Below are positions 8,456 to 17,502 of a stretch of 64,000 nt of DNA, in pieces. The notes beneath the pieces were generated by a model, which was given only the letters and a program-made list of their open reading frames with translations, was not told the DNA's origin and ran no database searches. The stretch is from Flavilitoribacter sp020436695. GTDB lineage: Bacteria > Bacteroidota > Bacteroidia > Chitinophagales > Saprospiraceae. The DNA lies in NCBI GenBank assembly GCA_041392665.1, contig JAWKLQ010000011.1, positions 62,001-126,000 of the forward strand, in the 5' to 3' direction. Both the position numbers and the translations under genes were made by a program. Within the stretch, counting starts at the first letter, position 1. Each line of letters begins with the position of its first letter.

Positions 8456-10891
8456 ATGGGAATAAAACCAAATCTCATGCTGATCAACTACCTGAAAACG
8501 GCCATCCGGCATTTCTCCCGGCAAAAACTATACACCTTACTCAATATCTCGGGGCTGGCCCTGGGCGTTGCCTTCCTGCTGCTGGCCCTGATGTACTGGC
8601 TGAACGAACGCAGCTACGATCGCTTCCATGAACGGGCCGATAATCTCTACCGGATCACTACCAGCCTGATGCAATATGAAGGTGCTCCACACAGTAGAAC
8701 AGGGGGTACCGGTCAGGTGCAGGGGCCGGCCTTCAAAGAAGCCATACCGGAGGTGCTGGACTATGTGCGATTGCTTGGTGGCGATGTCTATGGGGATGTA
8801 CGGCACGAGCAGGAAGTATTGAAGATGCAGATGGTCTTTGCCGATGAGAATTTTTTTGACCTTTTTACTTTCCCTCTGCTGCACGGTAATCCGGCGACGG
8901 CACTGGATGAGATCAATTCTGTCGTGCTGACTGAGCGGGCGGCCCGGCGATTTTTCAATACTGCCGATGCTGTGGGGAAACTCCTGCACATGGAAGCCGA
9001 CCCTTCCGCCAAACGTCTGGGAAATAAGCCCATGCTGGTGACCGGAGTAGTGAAAGATCCACCGCCTAATTCCTCGATCCAATTCGATATGCTGCTGCCT
9101 TTTCGCTTTTTGCAGCTTTCATTTGATGACACGAACTGGTTGAATGCCTACCTCGGTACCTACGTGCTGCTCGACAAAAATGCCGATCTGACGGCAGTAG
9201 TGGAAAAGTTTGATCAGATCTACGAGCAGCATGGCCCGCCACAGATCGAAGAACAGGGATTCGATCCGCAGATCAGTTACGGCCTGCAGCCCATTGCTGA
9301 TATCCATCTCAATATGTTGCTGGGCGGTAGCAGCTGGCATGAAGGTGGTACGGTAGGGGAGAGTCGGCCGTTGTACTCCAATCTGTTTTTTGGCATCGCT
9401 TTCTTTATTTTCCTGTTGGCCGGCATCAACTTTATCAACATCAACATCGCGGGCTCGCTCAAGCGGGCAAAAGAGGTGAGCATTCGCAAGATTTCGGGCG
9501 GCAGCCGCTGGGGGCTGATCGGTCAGTTTCTGGGGGAGGCTGCCTTATTGAGCGGCGTTTCACTCCTCCTGGCTTTGCTCTTAACCATTGCGCTCCTTCC
9601 TGCTTTCAATACCCTGGCCGATAAGCAGATCGCTTTCGGGGCTTACTTTGACGGGAAGTTTGCCATCGGTTTATTGTTGGTCTTTGTCATCACCACCATT
9701 TTATCAGGACTTTATCCTGCTATAGTGCTCTCGGCATTCCAACCCGGCGAGGTACTCTACAACCGGAACCGCTCTTCCCGGCAATTTCAGCTGGGTAAGG
9801 CACTGGTAGTACTTCAATTCTCGCTGGCCTTCCTGCTGGCCGTTGCTACGGTCGTGTTTTATGCGCAAATGGAGTTTATCTCCCGCAAAGCACTGGGCTA
9901 TACTCCTGATTATGTGATCCGCACCAATATTTCCGGGGCGAGAAAAGCGGAACCCATCAGGCAGTTACTCCGGAACGAGGTAGCTCGCTATGACGGTTTC
10001 GGAGGTATCTCCTTTGGCGGCGATTTTCGGAAGCAAGGACTGGAAACTACCGTTAACGACCGGAAGATCCGTTCGGTTTACAAGTCCATTGACGGGAATT
10101 ACCTTTCGGTGCTGGACATTCCATTGCGGCGCGGAGAAAATCTTAGATCGGAGAGCAGCCGGGAGATCCTGGTGAATGAGGCCTTTGTGCGTGCGGCAGG
10201 TTTGAAAGACCCCATCGGCCAGGCCGTATATCTTCACCCGGATTATGCCGATGGTGATGAACCCTATCAGGTGGTAGGGGTCATGGCTGATTATCATTTT
10301 GAGTCGTTGCACCAACCTATCCAGCCGCTGGCAGCATACTGGCGGCCGTATCGCAACTTCGGTATCTGGCTTAAGGTCCGGCGAGACCGGATACAGCCGG
10401 CCCTACAGGCTTTTGAAGAGCTATATCACAAGACCATGCCCGATGCCAGTTATGAATATCAGTTCCTGAGCGACCTTAATGCCCGTGAATATGATCAGGA
10501 GCGGCGCTGGCAGCAGATTATCGGTATCGCAGCGGTGCTAGCCATGTTTATCTGTGGACTGGGGCTCTTCGGTATTGCTCACCTCAATACGGCACAACGT
10601 ACTAAAGAGATCGGTATTCGGAAGATCCTCGGTGCCAGTATTCCCGGATTGGTCGGACTGCTTTCCAGGGATTTCCTGAAACTCGTCATTATCGCTCTGA
10701 TGCTTGCTTCGCCGGTGGCTTATTTGCTACTGAAAAAATGGTTGCAGACTTATGCCTACCGCATCGATATGCACTGGTCGGTATTTGCCCTGGCCGGCAT
10801 GGCTGCCATGGGTGTGGCCGTGCTCACGGTAAGTGGGCAGTGCATCCGGGCGGCGCTGGCTGATCCGGTGGAAAGTTTGTCAAAAGAGTAA
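8456..10891 (+). CDS. FtsX-type ABC permease (MacB/SalY-like), without prefix domain
   Basis: An 811-residue double-FtsX permease: one N-terminal helix, a periplasmic MacB_PCD-type domain, three helices with the FtsX signature (KRAKEVSIRKISGG), a central helix (LGKALVVLQFSLAFLL), a second periplasmic domain, and three more helices with RTKEIGIRKILGA. Relatives with an ATPase move signals or substrates from the periplasm outward by a mechanotransmission cycle. Unlike the seven other permeases here it starts directly with MLINYLKTAIRH and has no cytoplasmic prefix domain. It also has no PadR gene upstream. An ATG at 8477 is an alternative start. No ATPase is encoded nearby. Confidence 0.88.
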   Translation: MGIKPNLMLINYLKTAIRHFSRQKLYTLLNISGLALGVAFLLLALMYWLNERSYDRFHERADNLYRITTSLMQYEGAPHSRTGGTGQVQGPAFKEAIPEVLDYVRLLGGDVYGDVRHEQEVLKMQMVFADENFFDLFTFPLLHGNPATALDEINSVVLTERAARRFFNTADAVGKLLHMEADPSAKRLGNKPMLVTGVVKDPPPNSSIQFDMLLPFRFLQLSFDDTNWLNAYLGTYVLLDKNADLTAVVEKFDQIYEQHGPPQIEEQGFDPQISYGLQPIADIHLNMLLGGSSWHEGGTVGESRPLYSNLFFGIAFFIFLLAGINFININIAGSLKRAKEVSIRKISGGSRWGLIGQFLGEAALLSGVSLLLALLLTIALLPAFNTLADKQIAFGAYFDGKFAIGLLLVFVITTILSGLYPAIVLSAFQPGEVLYNRNRSSRQFQLGKALVVLQFSLAFLLAVATVVFYAQMEFISRKALGYTPDYVIRTNISGARKAEPIRQLLRNEVARYDGFGGISFGGDFRKQGLETTVNDRKIRSVYKSIDGNYLSVLDIPLRRGENLRSESSREILVNEAFVRAAGLKDPIGQAVYLHPDYADGDEPYQVVGVMADYHFESLHQPIQPLAAYWRPYRNFGIWLKVRRDRIQPALQAFEELYHKTMPDASYEYQFLSDLNAREYDQERRWQQIIGIAAVLAMFICGLGLFGIAHLNTAQRTKEIGIRKILGASIPGLVGLLSRDFLKLVIIALMLASPVAYLLLKKWLQTYAYRIDMHWSVFALAGMAAMGVAVLTVSGQCIRAALADPVESLSKE

Positions 10892-10918
10892 TCCACATCT
10901 TCGATTATTTTGATTTTT

Positions 10919-10971
10919 ATTTGTTTGGCAAATACGAATAAAATAAACTACATTTGTTTTGCAAATACGAA
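10919..10971 (+). promoter_or_regulatory. Tandem 20-bp operator with embedded promoter of the 10979 PadR gene
   Basis: Two direct copies of ATTTGTTTKGCAAATACGAA lie at 10919-10938 and 10952-10971, identical at 19 of 20 positions and 33 bases apart, three helical turns. Each copy contains the dyad ATTTG-N5-CAAAT. A perfect Bacteroidota -7 box, TACATTTG (10949-10956), overlaps the second copy, and a TTTG at 10924-10927 in the first copy sits 21 bases upstream as a -33 box. The PadR start codon follows 7 bases after the second copy. This is a textbook arrangement for autorepression (inference). Confidence 0.72.
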
Positions 10972-10978
10972 GCAAATC

Positions 10979-11302
10979 ATGAAAGGTACGCATCTCGGCG
11001 AGTTTGAAGAACTGGTTCTGTTGACCGTCGGTATCCTGAACGGAGAAGCTTACGGCATCAATGTAATGGATGAGATCGAAGCGCATACCGAGCGGAAGGT
11101 AAGTGTAAGCACCATTCACGCGACCCTGTACCGCCTGGAAGAAAAAGGTTTTATTGAATCCTATACCGGAGATCCCTCACCGACCCGGGGCGGCCGGAGC
11201 AAACGCCTTTACCGGATCAATCTGGAAGGGCAGCGCGCGTTGGAAAAAGTGCGGATGCAACGGGAAAAGATGTGGGAATTGCTTCCTAAGAATGCTTTCT
11301 GA
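10979..11302 (+). CDS. PadR-family transcriptional repressor
   Basis: A 107-residue PadR protein. It begins HLGEFEELVLLTVGIL, the first helices of the PadR winged helix, with recognition helix VSTIHATLYRLEEKGFI and the wing GGRSKRLYRIN. It ends in a single dimerisation helix. Small PadRs of this kind (PadR-s2) bind dyad operators and release them on ligand binding or dimer change. The ATG at 10979 is chosen because upstream in-frame codons run through the promoter and operator. The gene is 12 bases before a prefix-domain permease, so it probably controls itself and that permease. Its recognition helix differs from three PadRs further downstream. Confidence 0.92.
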   Translation: MKGTHLGEFEELVLLTVGILNGEAYGINVMDEIEAHTERKVSVSTIHATLYRLEEKGFIESYTGDPSPTRGGRSKRLYRINLEGQRALEKVRMQREKMWELLPKNAF

Positions 11303-11314
11303 CAACTAAAAAAA

Positions 11315-13915
11315 ATGCCGGAACAACCGCCGAAATGGGCCATGCGATTTCTGGAAAGGACCTGCTCGCCGAAATTTCTGGACGAATTGCAGGGTGATCT
11401 GCTCGAGCTATTCTATCGCGATGTAGAACGCCTGGGGGGGCGGCGGGCCAGAAAGCGATTTATCCGCAAAGCGCTCTTATCACCCCGTTGGCATCGCTTA
11501 CCCAAACCGACTTACTTACAACCGACTGTTATGTATAGAAATCACCTGAAAGTAGCCTTCCGCTATGCGTTGAGGCACCGCTCCGTGAGTATTATCCAGG
11601 CATTGGGTCTTACCCTGGGGCTGGCCGCTGTCTTTTTCATCGGTCTGTTTATCAGGCACGAGATGTCGTTTGATCAAATGCACGTCAACCGGGATAATCT
11701 CTATCGCGTGCTGCATTACAATCCGGAAAATGGCGCTCGTGGTCAGGCTACTTCTTCCCGGCTTGGTGCTACGTTGGCCGAAGAATTTCCTTTTCTGTCA
11801 CTTTGCCGATTTGGCAACGACCCGGTAAAAATAGGGGAGGTGGACCCATTACTTGTGGAAGATTTTTACTGGGCAGATTCCACGTACTTTGAACTCTTCA
11901 CTTTTGACTTTTTATACGGAAACCCCACCACCTGCCTAAAGAAAATGAACAGTCTGGTGATCACTGAAAGCGTGAGCCGCCGTTTTTTCGGCCTGGAAAA
12001 TCCACTGGGCCGTACTATCCCGGTTAAGGTCTATGATGGCGACCAGGAATTTCTGATGGAAATTACGGCGGTAGTGAAAGATCCTTCGAAATTTTCACAC
12101 ATACAGTTCCAGGCATTAGGTACGATGGCCGATGCGGAGAATCTGTACGGCCGGCTGGTCAGGCAGTGGGGTTTTTCCTGGCTGCGCACTTACGTGTATA
12201 TACCCGACGACCGGCTGGCCGAAGTAGAGGCCGGTATTCCGCATTTGATCCAAAAGAACTTTGGGGATGATCCGCCGCCGGGTTTTGGTATAACTTTCCA
12301 GTCCTTTGGTGATGTTTACCTGCATTCGCAGGATATTCCCAAAAACACGTTCAGGGGAAACTTTCGCAATCTGCAGATCTTCGGCAGTATCGGCATCCTC
12401 ATCCTGATCATTTCCCTGATGAATTATGTCAACCTGTCGACCGCCCGGGCCGTAATCCGCATGAAGGAAGTGGGTATTCGTAAGACACTGGGATCAAGAA
12501 CTGTTACTATTGCCGGACAGTTTATTGTAGAATCGGTCTTGTTTACGCTGACGGGAGGTATGGTTGCGGCGATCCTCGTCCTGATCGGCCTGCCTTATCT
12601 GAATAGACTGCTCGAACTTGATCTGTCGCTGAGTATACTGAGCTGGATGGATGGAATCGTATTGGTGCTGGCCCTGTTCTTGCTCGGCTTACTGGCCGGT
12701 ATTATTCCGGCAGTGGTCATGGCTCGTCTGCCGGTATTGTCAGATCCACAGTCACCGGTGCAATTTAAACTCAGGAGCTGGTCAGGCACCCGAAAACTCT
12801 TTGTCGGTACCCAGTATCTGGTCACCCTGGTATTGATGGTGGCTACATTTGTGATCTACCGGCAGTATCAGTACCTGAGGCATTTCGATCTCGGCTTTGA
12901 TGCGGAGCAGTTACTGCATGTCCCCGTAGATGACCGGCAGGTACAACAACGGCTCGACCTGTTAAAAGAGAAGACAGCCGTCCTGCCGGGAGTGACCGGA
13001 GTAGCTGTTACCGGTGAAGACCTGCCGAGTGCGTTGAATAATACCTGGGGCCTGAACTGGAACGGCTCCGGATTGGAAGAAGGTCTGGATATCGATATTG
13101 TCGGAGTGGACCGGGATTATTTCGGATTGCTGGGAATTAATTTTGTCGCCGGCCACAACTTTCGCTATGATTATGCCACCGATTCCGCCCGGACCGTGGT
13201 GCTCAATGCCCAGGCTTTAAAAATGATGAACTGGGAGGGAGACATCATTGGTCACACGCTTAGGATCGGGGAGCAGGACCGGACCGTCATCGGAGTGGTG
13301 GAGGATCACCACAACCGGACGCTGCATACCCGGATCGTACCACTTGCCTATTTTATTTATCCTCCTGGGTTTCGGGTGAGCCCCGACAATTTACTGGTCA
13401 GAGTAGAGACCGGAGACCTGAACGCTTTACTTGCTCAAATGGAGGCCGTCTGGAAGGAATTCTCCAGCGATCCTTTCGAATACAATTTCGTGGACGAAGC
13501 CTTTGCTACGGCTTATGCCTCGGAACAACGATTCAGTACGTTGGTGGGCTTTTTTACCTTCATCGCGGTTGCCATTTCCCTGATCGGCTTATTCGGCCTG
13601 GTCAGCTTTATGGTGCAGCGTAAGTTAAAGGAGATCAGTATCCGGCGGGTGCTCGGGGCCACCCAGATGAGTTTACTGGGCCTGCTGGGTAAAGACTTTT
13701 TTGTCGTCTTTGTGGCGGCTACCCTGATCGCCATTCCCCTGGCCGTTTACGTGATCAATTCGTGGTTGACAGGCTTTGCCTATCGCGTACAGATCGGCGG
13801 TCTTATTCCTTTACTTGCAGTGGTATTGTGTCTTGGAATTTCGGTGATGGTGCTCCTGTATCATCTGCAAAGGGCGGCACGTACGAATCCGGCCGAGGTG
13901 CTGAGTATAGACTGA
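11315..13915 (+). CDS. FtsX-type ABC permease with N-terminal permease prefix domain
   Basis: An 866-residue permease. Residues 1-55 form a cytoplasmic prefix domain (FLERTCSPKFLDELQGDLLELF, then RKRFIRKALLSP) of the kind named permease prefix domain 2 in NCBI family models. The double-FtsX body follows: helix 1 near residue 95, periplasmic domain, helices with RMKEVGIRKTLGS, a central helix, second periplasmic domain, and helices with KLKEISIRRVLGA. It lies 12 bases after a PadR gene and is surely co-transcribed with it. Its prefix is the most diverged of the plus-strand set, and it lacks the WFC motif. No ATP-binding subunit is nearby. Confidence 0.88.
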   Translation: MPEQPPKWAMRFLERTCSPKFLDELQGDLLELFYRDVERLGGRRARKRFIRKALLSPRWHRLPKPTYLQPTVMYRNHLKVAFRYALRHRSVSIIQALGLTLGLAAVFFIGLFIRHEMSFDQMHVNRDNLYRVLHYNPENGARGQATSSRLGATLAEEFPFLSLCRFGNDPVKIGEVDPLLVEDFYWADSTYFELFTFDFLYGNPTTCLKKMNSLVITESVSRRFFGLENPLGRTIPVKVYDGDQEFLMEITAVVKDPSKFSHIQFQALGTMADAENLYGRLVRQWGFSWLRTYVYIPDDRLAEVEAGIPHLIQKNFGDDPPPGFGITFQSFGDVYLHSQDIPKNTFRGNFRNLQIFGSIGILILIISLMNYVNLSTARAVIRMKEVGIRKTLGSRTVTIAGQFIVESVLFTLTGGMVAAILVLIGLPYLNRLLELDLSLSILSWMDGIVLVLALFLLGLLAGIIPAVVMARLPVLSDPQSPVQFKLRSWSGTRKLFVGTQYLVTLVLMVATFVIYRQYQYLRHFDLGFDAEQLLHVPVDDRQVQQRLDLLKEKTAVLPGVTGVAVTGEDLPSALNNTWGLNWNGSGLEEGLDIDIVGVDRDYFGLLGINFVAGHNFRYDYATDSARTVVLNAQALKMMNWEGDIIGHTLRIGEQDRTVIGVVEDHHNRTLHTRIVPLAYFIYPPGFRVSPDNLLVRVETGDLNALLAQMEAVWKEFSSDPFEYNFVDEAFATAYASEQRFSTLVGFFTFIAVAISLIGLFGLVSFMVQRKLKEISIRRVLGATQMSLLGLLGKDFFVVFVAATLIAIPLAVYVINSWLTGFAYRVQIGGLIPLLAVVLCLGISVMVLLYHLQRAARTNPAEVLSID

Positions 13916-13979
13916 GGCAGGTCGGGAGGCCAGCCCGCAGGTATTCCGGTCAGGCACAAGTCTACTACGGATAGCGTCT

Positions 13980-14231
13980 TTATTTGCTTCTTTCCGCGAG
14001 CACTGCGAGTACCTGTTGTCTTTCGCGATAGACCGGAATAGACAGTAACAAGCCCGCCAAGGTCGAGAAAAAAGTAACGGAGGGAAACCAACCTCTGGCC
14101 ACCAGGCTAAACAATACTGCGGTAAGGGCAATACCGGCGCCGATCCATACCATAAGTAGTGCAATGCGGGAAAAGCGGTTCATAAAACGCAGGCTTTTGG
14201 TAGACAGGCTCCTTAACTTCGATGAATTCAT
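13980..14231 (-). CDS. Small two-helix membrane protein, function unknown
   Basis: A small protein of about 83 residues with two hydrophobic helices (IALLMVWIGAGIALTAVLFSLV and VTFFSTLAGLLLSIPVY) separated by a short GWFP turn, basic ends and a cytoplasmic-looking tail. I do not recognise a family. It is convergent to the permease gene before it. The ATG at 14231 is chosen over one at 14264 because the extra residues are polar and the helices then follow the usual short basic leader. It could be an accessory membrane protein of the permease array, but only location supports that. Confidence 0.5.
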   Translation of the reverse strand: MNSSKLRSLSTKSLRFMNRFSRIALLMVWIGAGIALTAVLFSLVARGWFPSVTFFSTLAGLLLSIPVYRERQQVLAVLAERSK

Positions 14232-14365
14232 GATCTTGTGATTTTCCTGATAATATACCATCAATACTATTCAGGAGACATTATTTCATACATAGGATAG
14301 CTAATTATCGATCAATCTCATTGGCCGCTCTTTATTCTGCCCGATATCCCATCCCAAGCTCCCAA

Positions 14366-14405
14366 AGTCCAAACCTCCAAGAGTCCAAACCTCCAAGAGT
14401 CCAAA
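14366..14405. repeat. Short tandem repeat, 16-bp unit, 2.5 copies
   Basis: The unit AGTCCAAACCTCCAAG occurs at 14366-14381 and 14382-14397, followed by a half copy to 14405. It lies just upstream of the paired operator of the next PadR gene. No coding role is seen. Confidence 0.7.
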
Positions 14406-14416
14406 TAAAAAAATAC

Positions 14417-14477
14417 TACTACAATTAGGAATTAATCAAAAATTGACATAGATTGCAATATTACTACAATTAGGAAT
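14417..14477 (+). promoter_or_regulatory. Paired direct-repeat operator (TACTACAATTAGGAAT) before the 14486 PadR
   Basis: Two identical 16-base copies of TACTACAATTAGGAAT lie at 14417-14432 and 14462-14477, 45 bases apart. A weak -7-like box TAGATTGC (14449-14456) sits just before the second copy, so transcription would start inside it. The PadR ATG follows at 14486. Nearly the same motif and layout occur upstream of the PadR genes at 26861 and 33802. Confidence 0.72.
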
Positions 14478-14485
14478 CAATTGTG

Positions 14486-14827
14486 ATGAAAAAGTACAAG
14501 CTGGGAGAATTTGAGGAAATAGTCATGCTCACCGTAGGTATACTCCATGAGGAGGCTTACGGTGTTTCCATCAAAAAAGAAATTGAAAATCGGGCCAAGC
14601 GAAAGGTGAGTGTGGGGGCTTTGCAGGTAGCGTTAAAACGCCTGGAAGAAAAGGGCTATCTGCGCTCTCATACAGGGGAAGAGACTCAGGAACGAGCTGG
14701 CCGGCCGAAACTATACTATCAGATCACGGCCAACGGACAGCGGGCACTGGAATACACCCGTGATTTGAGGAATGAATTGTGGGCGGCGATGCCCAAGATC
14801 TCTCCGGACCTGAAATTTAATTGGTAA
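14486..14827 (+). CDS. PadR-family transcriptional repressor
   Basis: A 113-residue PadR protein with KLGEFEEIVMLTVGIL at the N-terminus, recognition helix VGALQVALKRLEEKGYL and wing RAGRPKLYYQIT, then a C-terminal dimer helix. The ATG at 14486 is preferred to the GTG just before it. Four bases separate it from the first of three permease genes, so it heads an operon PadR-permease-permease-hexapeptide protein-permease. Its recognition helix is very close to those of the PadRs at 26861 and 33802, in line with their shared operator sequence. Confidence 0.92.
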   Translation: MKKYKLGEFEEIVMLTVGILHEEAYGVSIKKEIENRAKRKVSVGALQVALKRLEEKGYLRSHTGEETQERAGRPKLYYQITANGQRALEYTRDLRNELWAAMPKISPDLKFNW

Positions 14828-14831
14828 AACG

Positions 14832-17447
14832 ATGAAATCACCCGTGCCTCCCCAATTTTTCCTCCGCTTTTTCAAATGGTTCTGTGACCCGGGACTGCAT
14901 CCATTCGTTGAGGGAGATCTGTACGAACTGTACTGCGAAAGGGTAGAAGCATTGGGCAAGAAGAAGGCCGACCGCCGTTTCGCCCTCGATGTATTGCTGT
15001 TGTTGCGGCCTGGTATCGTTCGGTCTTTTCCATTCATCGATCATTTGATAAATCACCTCGACATGTTAAAAAACTATTTCAAGATCGGCTTTCGCAATCT
15101 CAGTAAGCACCGATTTTTTTCGCTGATCAATATAGCAGGTATGACGATCGGGATGACCTGTTTCGTGTTAATTACCTTGTATATCCAATACGAATTGAGT
15201 TATGACCGGCAGCACACCAAAGCTGACCGGATCTATCGGGTGGTGCAACAACAAAAAGGCAATGTCTTCCGCGGAAGCGATTTCTTTGCGCTTGCTCCTA
15301 TGCCGCTGACACCGGCCATGCGGGAGCAATTCCCGGAGGTGGAGGCTGCGACTACCCTGCAGATAAGAGAGGCTTTATTCGTACGAGGCGAGGATGTCTT
15401 TTACGAAGAGGGCCTCTTTGCCGATGAGTACCTGTTTGAAGTTTTTGATTATCCGATAGTAGAGGGGAATGGTGAAACCGCCCTTGCCGATCAAAATGCC
15501 ATTATCGTTACGGAAGCCATGGCCCGGAAATATTTCGGTAAAAAATCACCAATTGGCCAAACGCTCTTTTTTGAAGACGACCGTCCGCTTACGGTGCGGG
15601 CCGTGGTGGCCGATCCCCCAAAGAACCAGCACTTTACTTTTGATTACATCACCTCTTTCAAAAACTACCCTTTTTATAAATACGATATCGGGCAGTGGAA
15701 CAGTAACAACTACCGGGCCTATGTTGTATTACCGGAAGGCTACAACCCCAAAGTACTGGAAGATAAGCTGAGCGCATTCGATGATGAATTGAAGGCCGCT
15801 TACTCCAGTTTTTCATTTGAGCCGCCGAAATTCTTCATCCAACCCCTGACGGATATTCACCTGTATTCGCACATCAACATGGAAATGAGTGCCAACGGCG
15901 ATATTCGCTATGTTTATCTGGCGGCCTCCATTGCTTTCATCATTCTGCTGCTGGCCGCGATCAACTACATGAACCTTTCTACTGCCCGGACGAGCCAACG
16001 GGCCAAAGAAGTGGGGATGCGCAAAGTGATGGGAGCCAATAAGGGGCAGCTAGTCAACCAATTTATGACCGAGTCGGTGCTCATCACGTTTTTTAGCTTT
16101 GGTCTGGCCATAGGCCTGTCTTTTGCCCTGCTGCCGGCCTTCAATCGCCTGCTCGGTCTGGACATTCCCTACTTCCTCGACGACAACCACTTGTTGCTGA
16201 TCGGAATGTTGGTGACTGCTATCTTGTTTGGAGTAGTTTCCGGCTTGTATCCAGCCCTGCTATCTACCAGAGTGGCCCCGGCCCAGGCTTTTAAGAGTGG
16301 GTGGTTTAAGCATCGTAAGGATGGAAATCGCCTTCGTCAGATATTGGTGATCGGGCAGTTTTCCGCAGCCATTGTGCTGGCCATCAGCAGTGTGGTGATC
16401 TACCAGCAGCTCCGCTATATTCAAAACAAAAAACTGGGTTATAATCGCGATCAGGTGGTCTATGTGCCCTATCAGCAACAGGCGATACTGGATAAGACCG
16501 AGACCATCCGTAGTGAATTGCTGAAGCATCCTCAGATCGATCAGGTCGCTTTTGCCAATAGCTTACCGCTCAATATGCTCACGCAGGGTATCGCTGAAAA
16601 TTGGGAAGGTAGGGAAGAAGGGGAAGAACTCCCCATCTATCGCAATTGGGTAGATTATGATTTCATTGATCTCTTCGATATAGAGCTGGTGGAGGGGCGC
16701 AATTTCTCACCGGAATTCCCTACAGACTCTACCGAAAGTTACATCCTCAACGAATCGGCGGTCAAAGCACTGGGTTGGGAGTCTGCGGTTGGTAAAGAAT
16801 TTGAAGAAGGCCGGGTCATCGGAGTGGTAAAAGATTTTCACATCCAGCCGTTCAATCTGGCCATCGAACCCCTTTGGATGAGGTTTATTAATCATGCGAC
16901 CACTTACTACAATGGGAATATTCTGATCAAAATAAACGGCAGCGACTCCAAAGAAGCGGTGGCCTATCTGCAAAAGACGCTGAAAACGATATTGCCTAAC
17001 GTTCCTTTTGAACATCACTTTATGGATGAATCCCTGAACCAACTCTATGAGTCGGAGCGGCGTTTCGGAGAAGTCTTCAATCTGTTTACTCTGCTGGCAC
17101 TGTTCATTGCCTGCATGGGCCTGTTTGGGTTGGTGACGCATCAGGTTTTGCAGCGCACCAAAGAGATCGGCATCCGTAAAGTACTGGGGGCTTCGGTATC
17201 CAGTATTGTCAACCTCTTATCAAAAGATTTCATCCGGCTGGTAATAATCTCGGCATTGGTCGCTGTACCCATTGCCTGGTGGGGGATGGATCGCTGGCTA
17301 CAGGATTTTGCCTATCGCATCGAACTGAACTGGTGGGTGTTTGCGATAGTGGGGCTATTGGCCGTCGGTCTGGCCTTTCTAACAGTAAGTACACAAGCCG
17401 TAAAAGCTGCCATTAGCAATCCGGTGGATACTTTGAAGTCGGAATAA
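14832..17447 (+). CDS. FtsX-type ABC permease with prefix domain (tandem copy 1)
   Basis: An 871-residue permease. Residues 6-64 are the prefix domain (FFLRFFKWFCDPGLHPF, VEGDLYELYCERVEALG, DRRFALDVLLLLRPG). Helix 1 is near 95-118, the first periplasmic domain runs to about 355, and helices lie near 360-380, 415-437 and 453-475 with RAKEVGMRKVMGA. A central helix (500-523), a second periplasmic domain and helices near 750, 800 and 835 follow, with RTKEIGIRKVLGA. It is most similar to the next gene, so the pair is a tandem duplication. It probably works in envelope signalling or export with an ATPase encoded elsewhere. Confidence 0.9.
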   Translation: MKSPVPPQFFLRFFKWFCDPGLHPFVEGDLYELYCERVEALGKKKADRRFALDVLLLLRPGIVRSFPFIDHLINHLDMLKNYFKIGFRNLSKHRFFSLINIAGMTIGMTCFVLITLYIQYELSYDRQHTKADRIYRVVQQQKGNVFRGSDFFALAPMPLTPAMREQFPEVEAATTLQIREALFVRGEDVFYEEGLFADEYLFEVFDYPIVEGNGETALADQNAIIVTEAMARKYFGKKSPIGQTLFFEDDRPLTVRAVVADPPKNQHFTFDYITSFKNYPFYKYDIGQWNSNNYRAYVVLPEGYNPKVLEDKLSAFDDELKAAYSSFSFEPPKFFIQPLTDIHLYSHINMEMSANGDIRYVYLAASIAFIILLLAAINYMNLSTARTSQRAKEVGMRKVMGANKGQLVNQFMTESVLITFFSFGLAIGLSFALLPAFNRLLGLDIPYFLDDNHLLLIGMLVTAILFGVVSGLYPALLSTRVAPAQAFKSGWFKHRKDGNRLRQILVIGQFSAAIVLAISSVVIYQQLRYIQNKKLGYNRDQVVYVPYQQQAILDKTETIRSELLKHPQIDQVAFANSLPLNMLTQGIAENWEGREEGEELPIYRNWVDYDFIDLFDIELVEGRNFSPEFPTDSTESYILNESAVKALGWESAVGKEFEEGRVIGVVKDFHIQPFNLAIEPLWMRFINHATTYYNGNILIKINGSDSKEAVAYLQKTLKTILPNVPFEHHFMDESLNQLYESERRFGEVFNLFTLLALFIACMGLFGLVTHQVLQRTKEIGIRKVLGASVSSIVNLLSKDFIRLVIISALVAVPIAWWGMDRWLQDFAYRIELNWWVFAIVGLLAVGLAFLTVSTQAVKAAISNPVDTLKSE

Positions 17448-17450
17448 CAG

Positions 17451-17483
17451 TTCTCGGTGCTGGGTGGCCGAGAACCCAGCACC
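17451..17483 (+). promoter_or_regulatory. Two mutually exclusive hairpins between tandem permease genes
   Basis: The 55-base gap holds two overlapping perfect inverted repeats: TTCTCGG (17451-17457) with CCGAGAA (17468-17474), and GGTGCTGGGT (17456-17465) with ACCCAGCACC (17474-17483). The arms share bases, so only one stem can form at a time. No U-run follows. It could act on mRNA stability or on expression of the downstream permease, or be a mobile palindromic repeat. Confidence 0.5.
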
Positions 17484-17502
17484 AAGCACCAAAAGGGAAA
17501 TA

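Noticed and set aside
8537..9082. Minus-strand frame of 181 codons inside the 8456 permease
   Set aside because: Antisense to the conserved FtsX and periplasmic domains; no hydrophobic or domain pattern of its own.
10919..10971. Possible CRISPR-like or satellite repeat before the PadR at 10979
   Set aside because: Only two copies, each with a dyad and overlapping a perfect promoter, so an operator explains it better. No CRISPR array was seen anywhere in the window.
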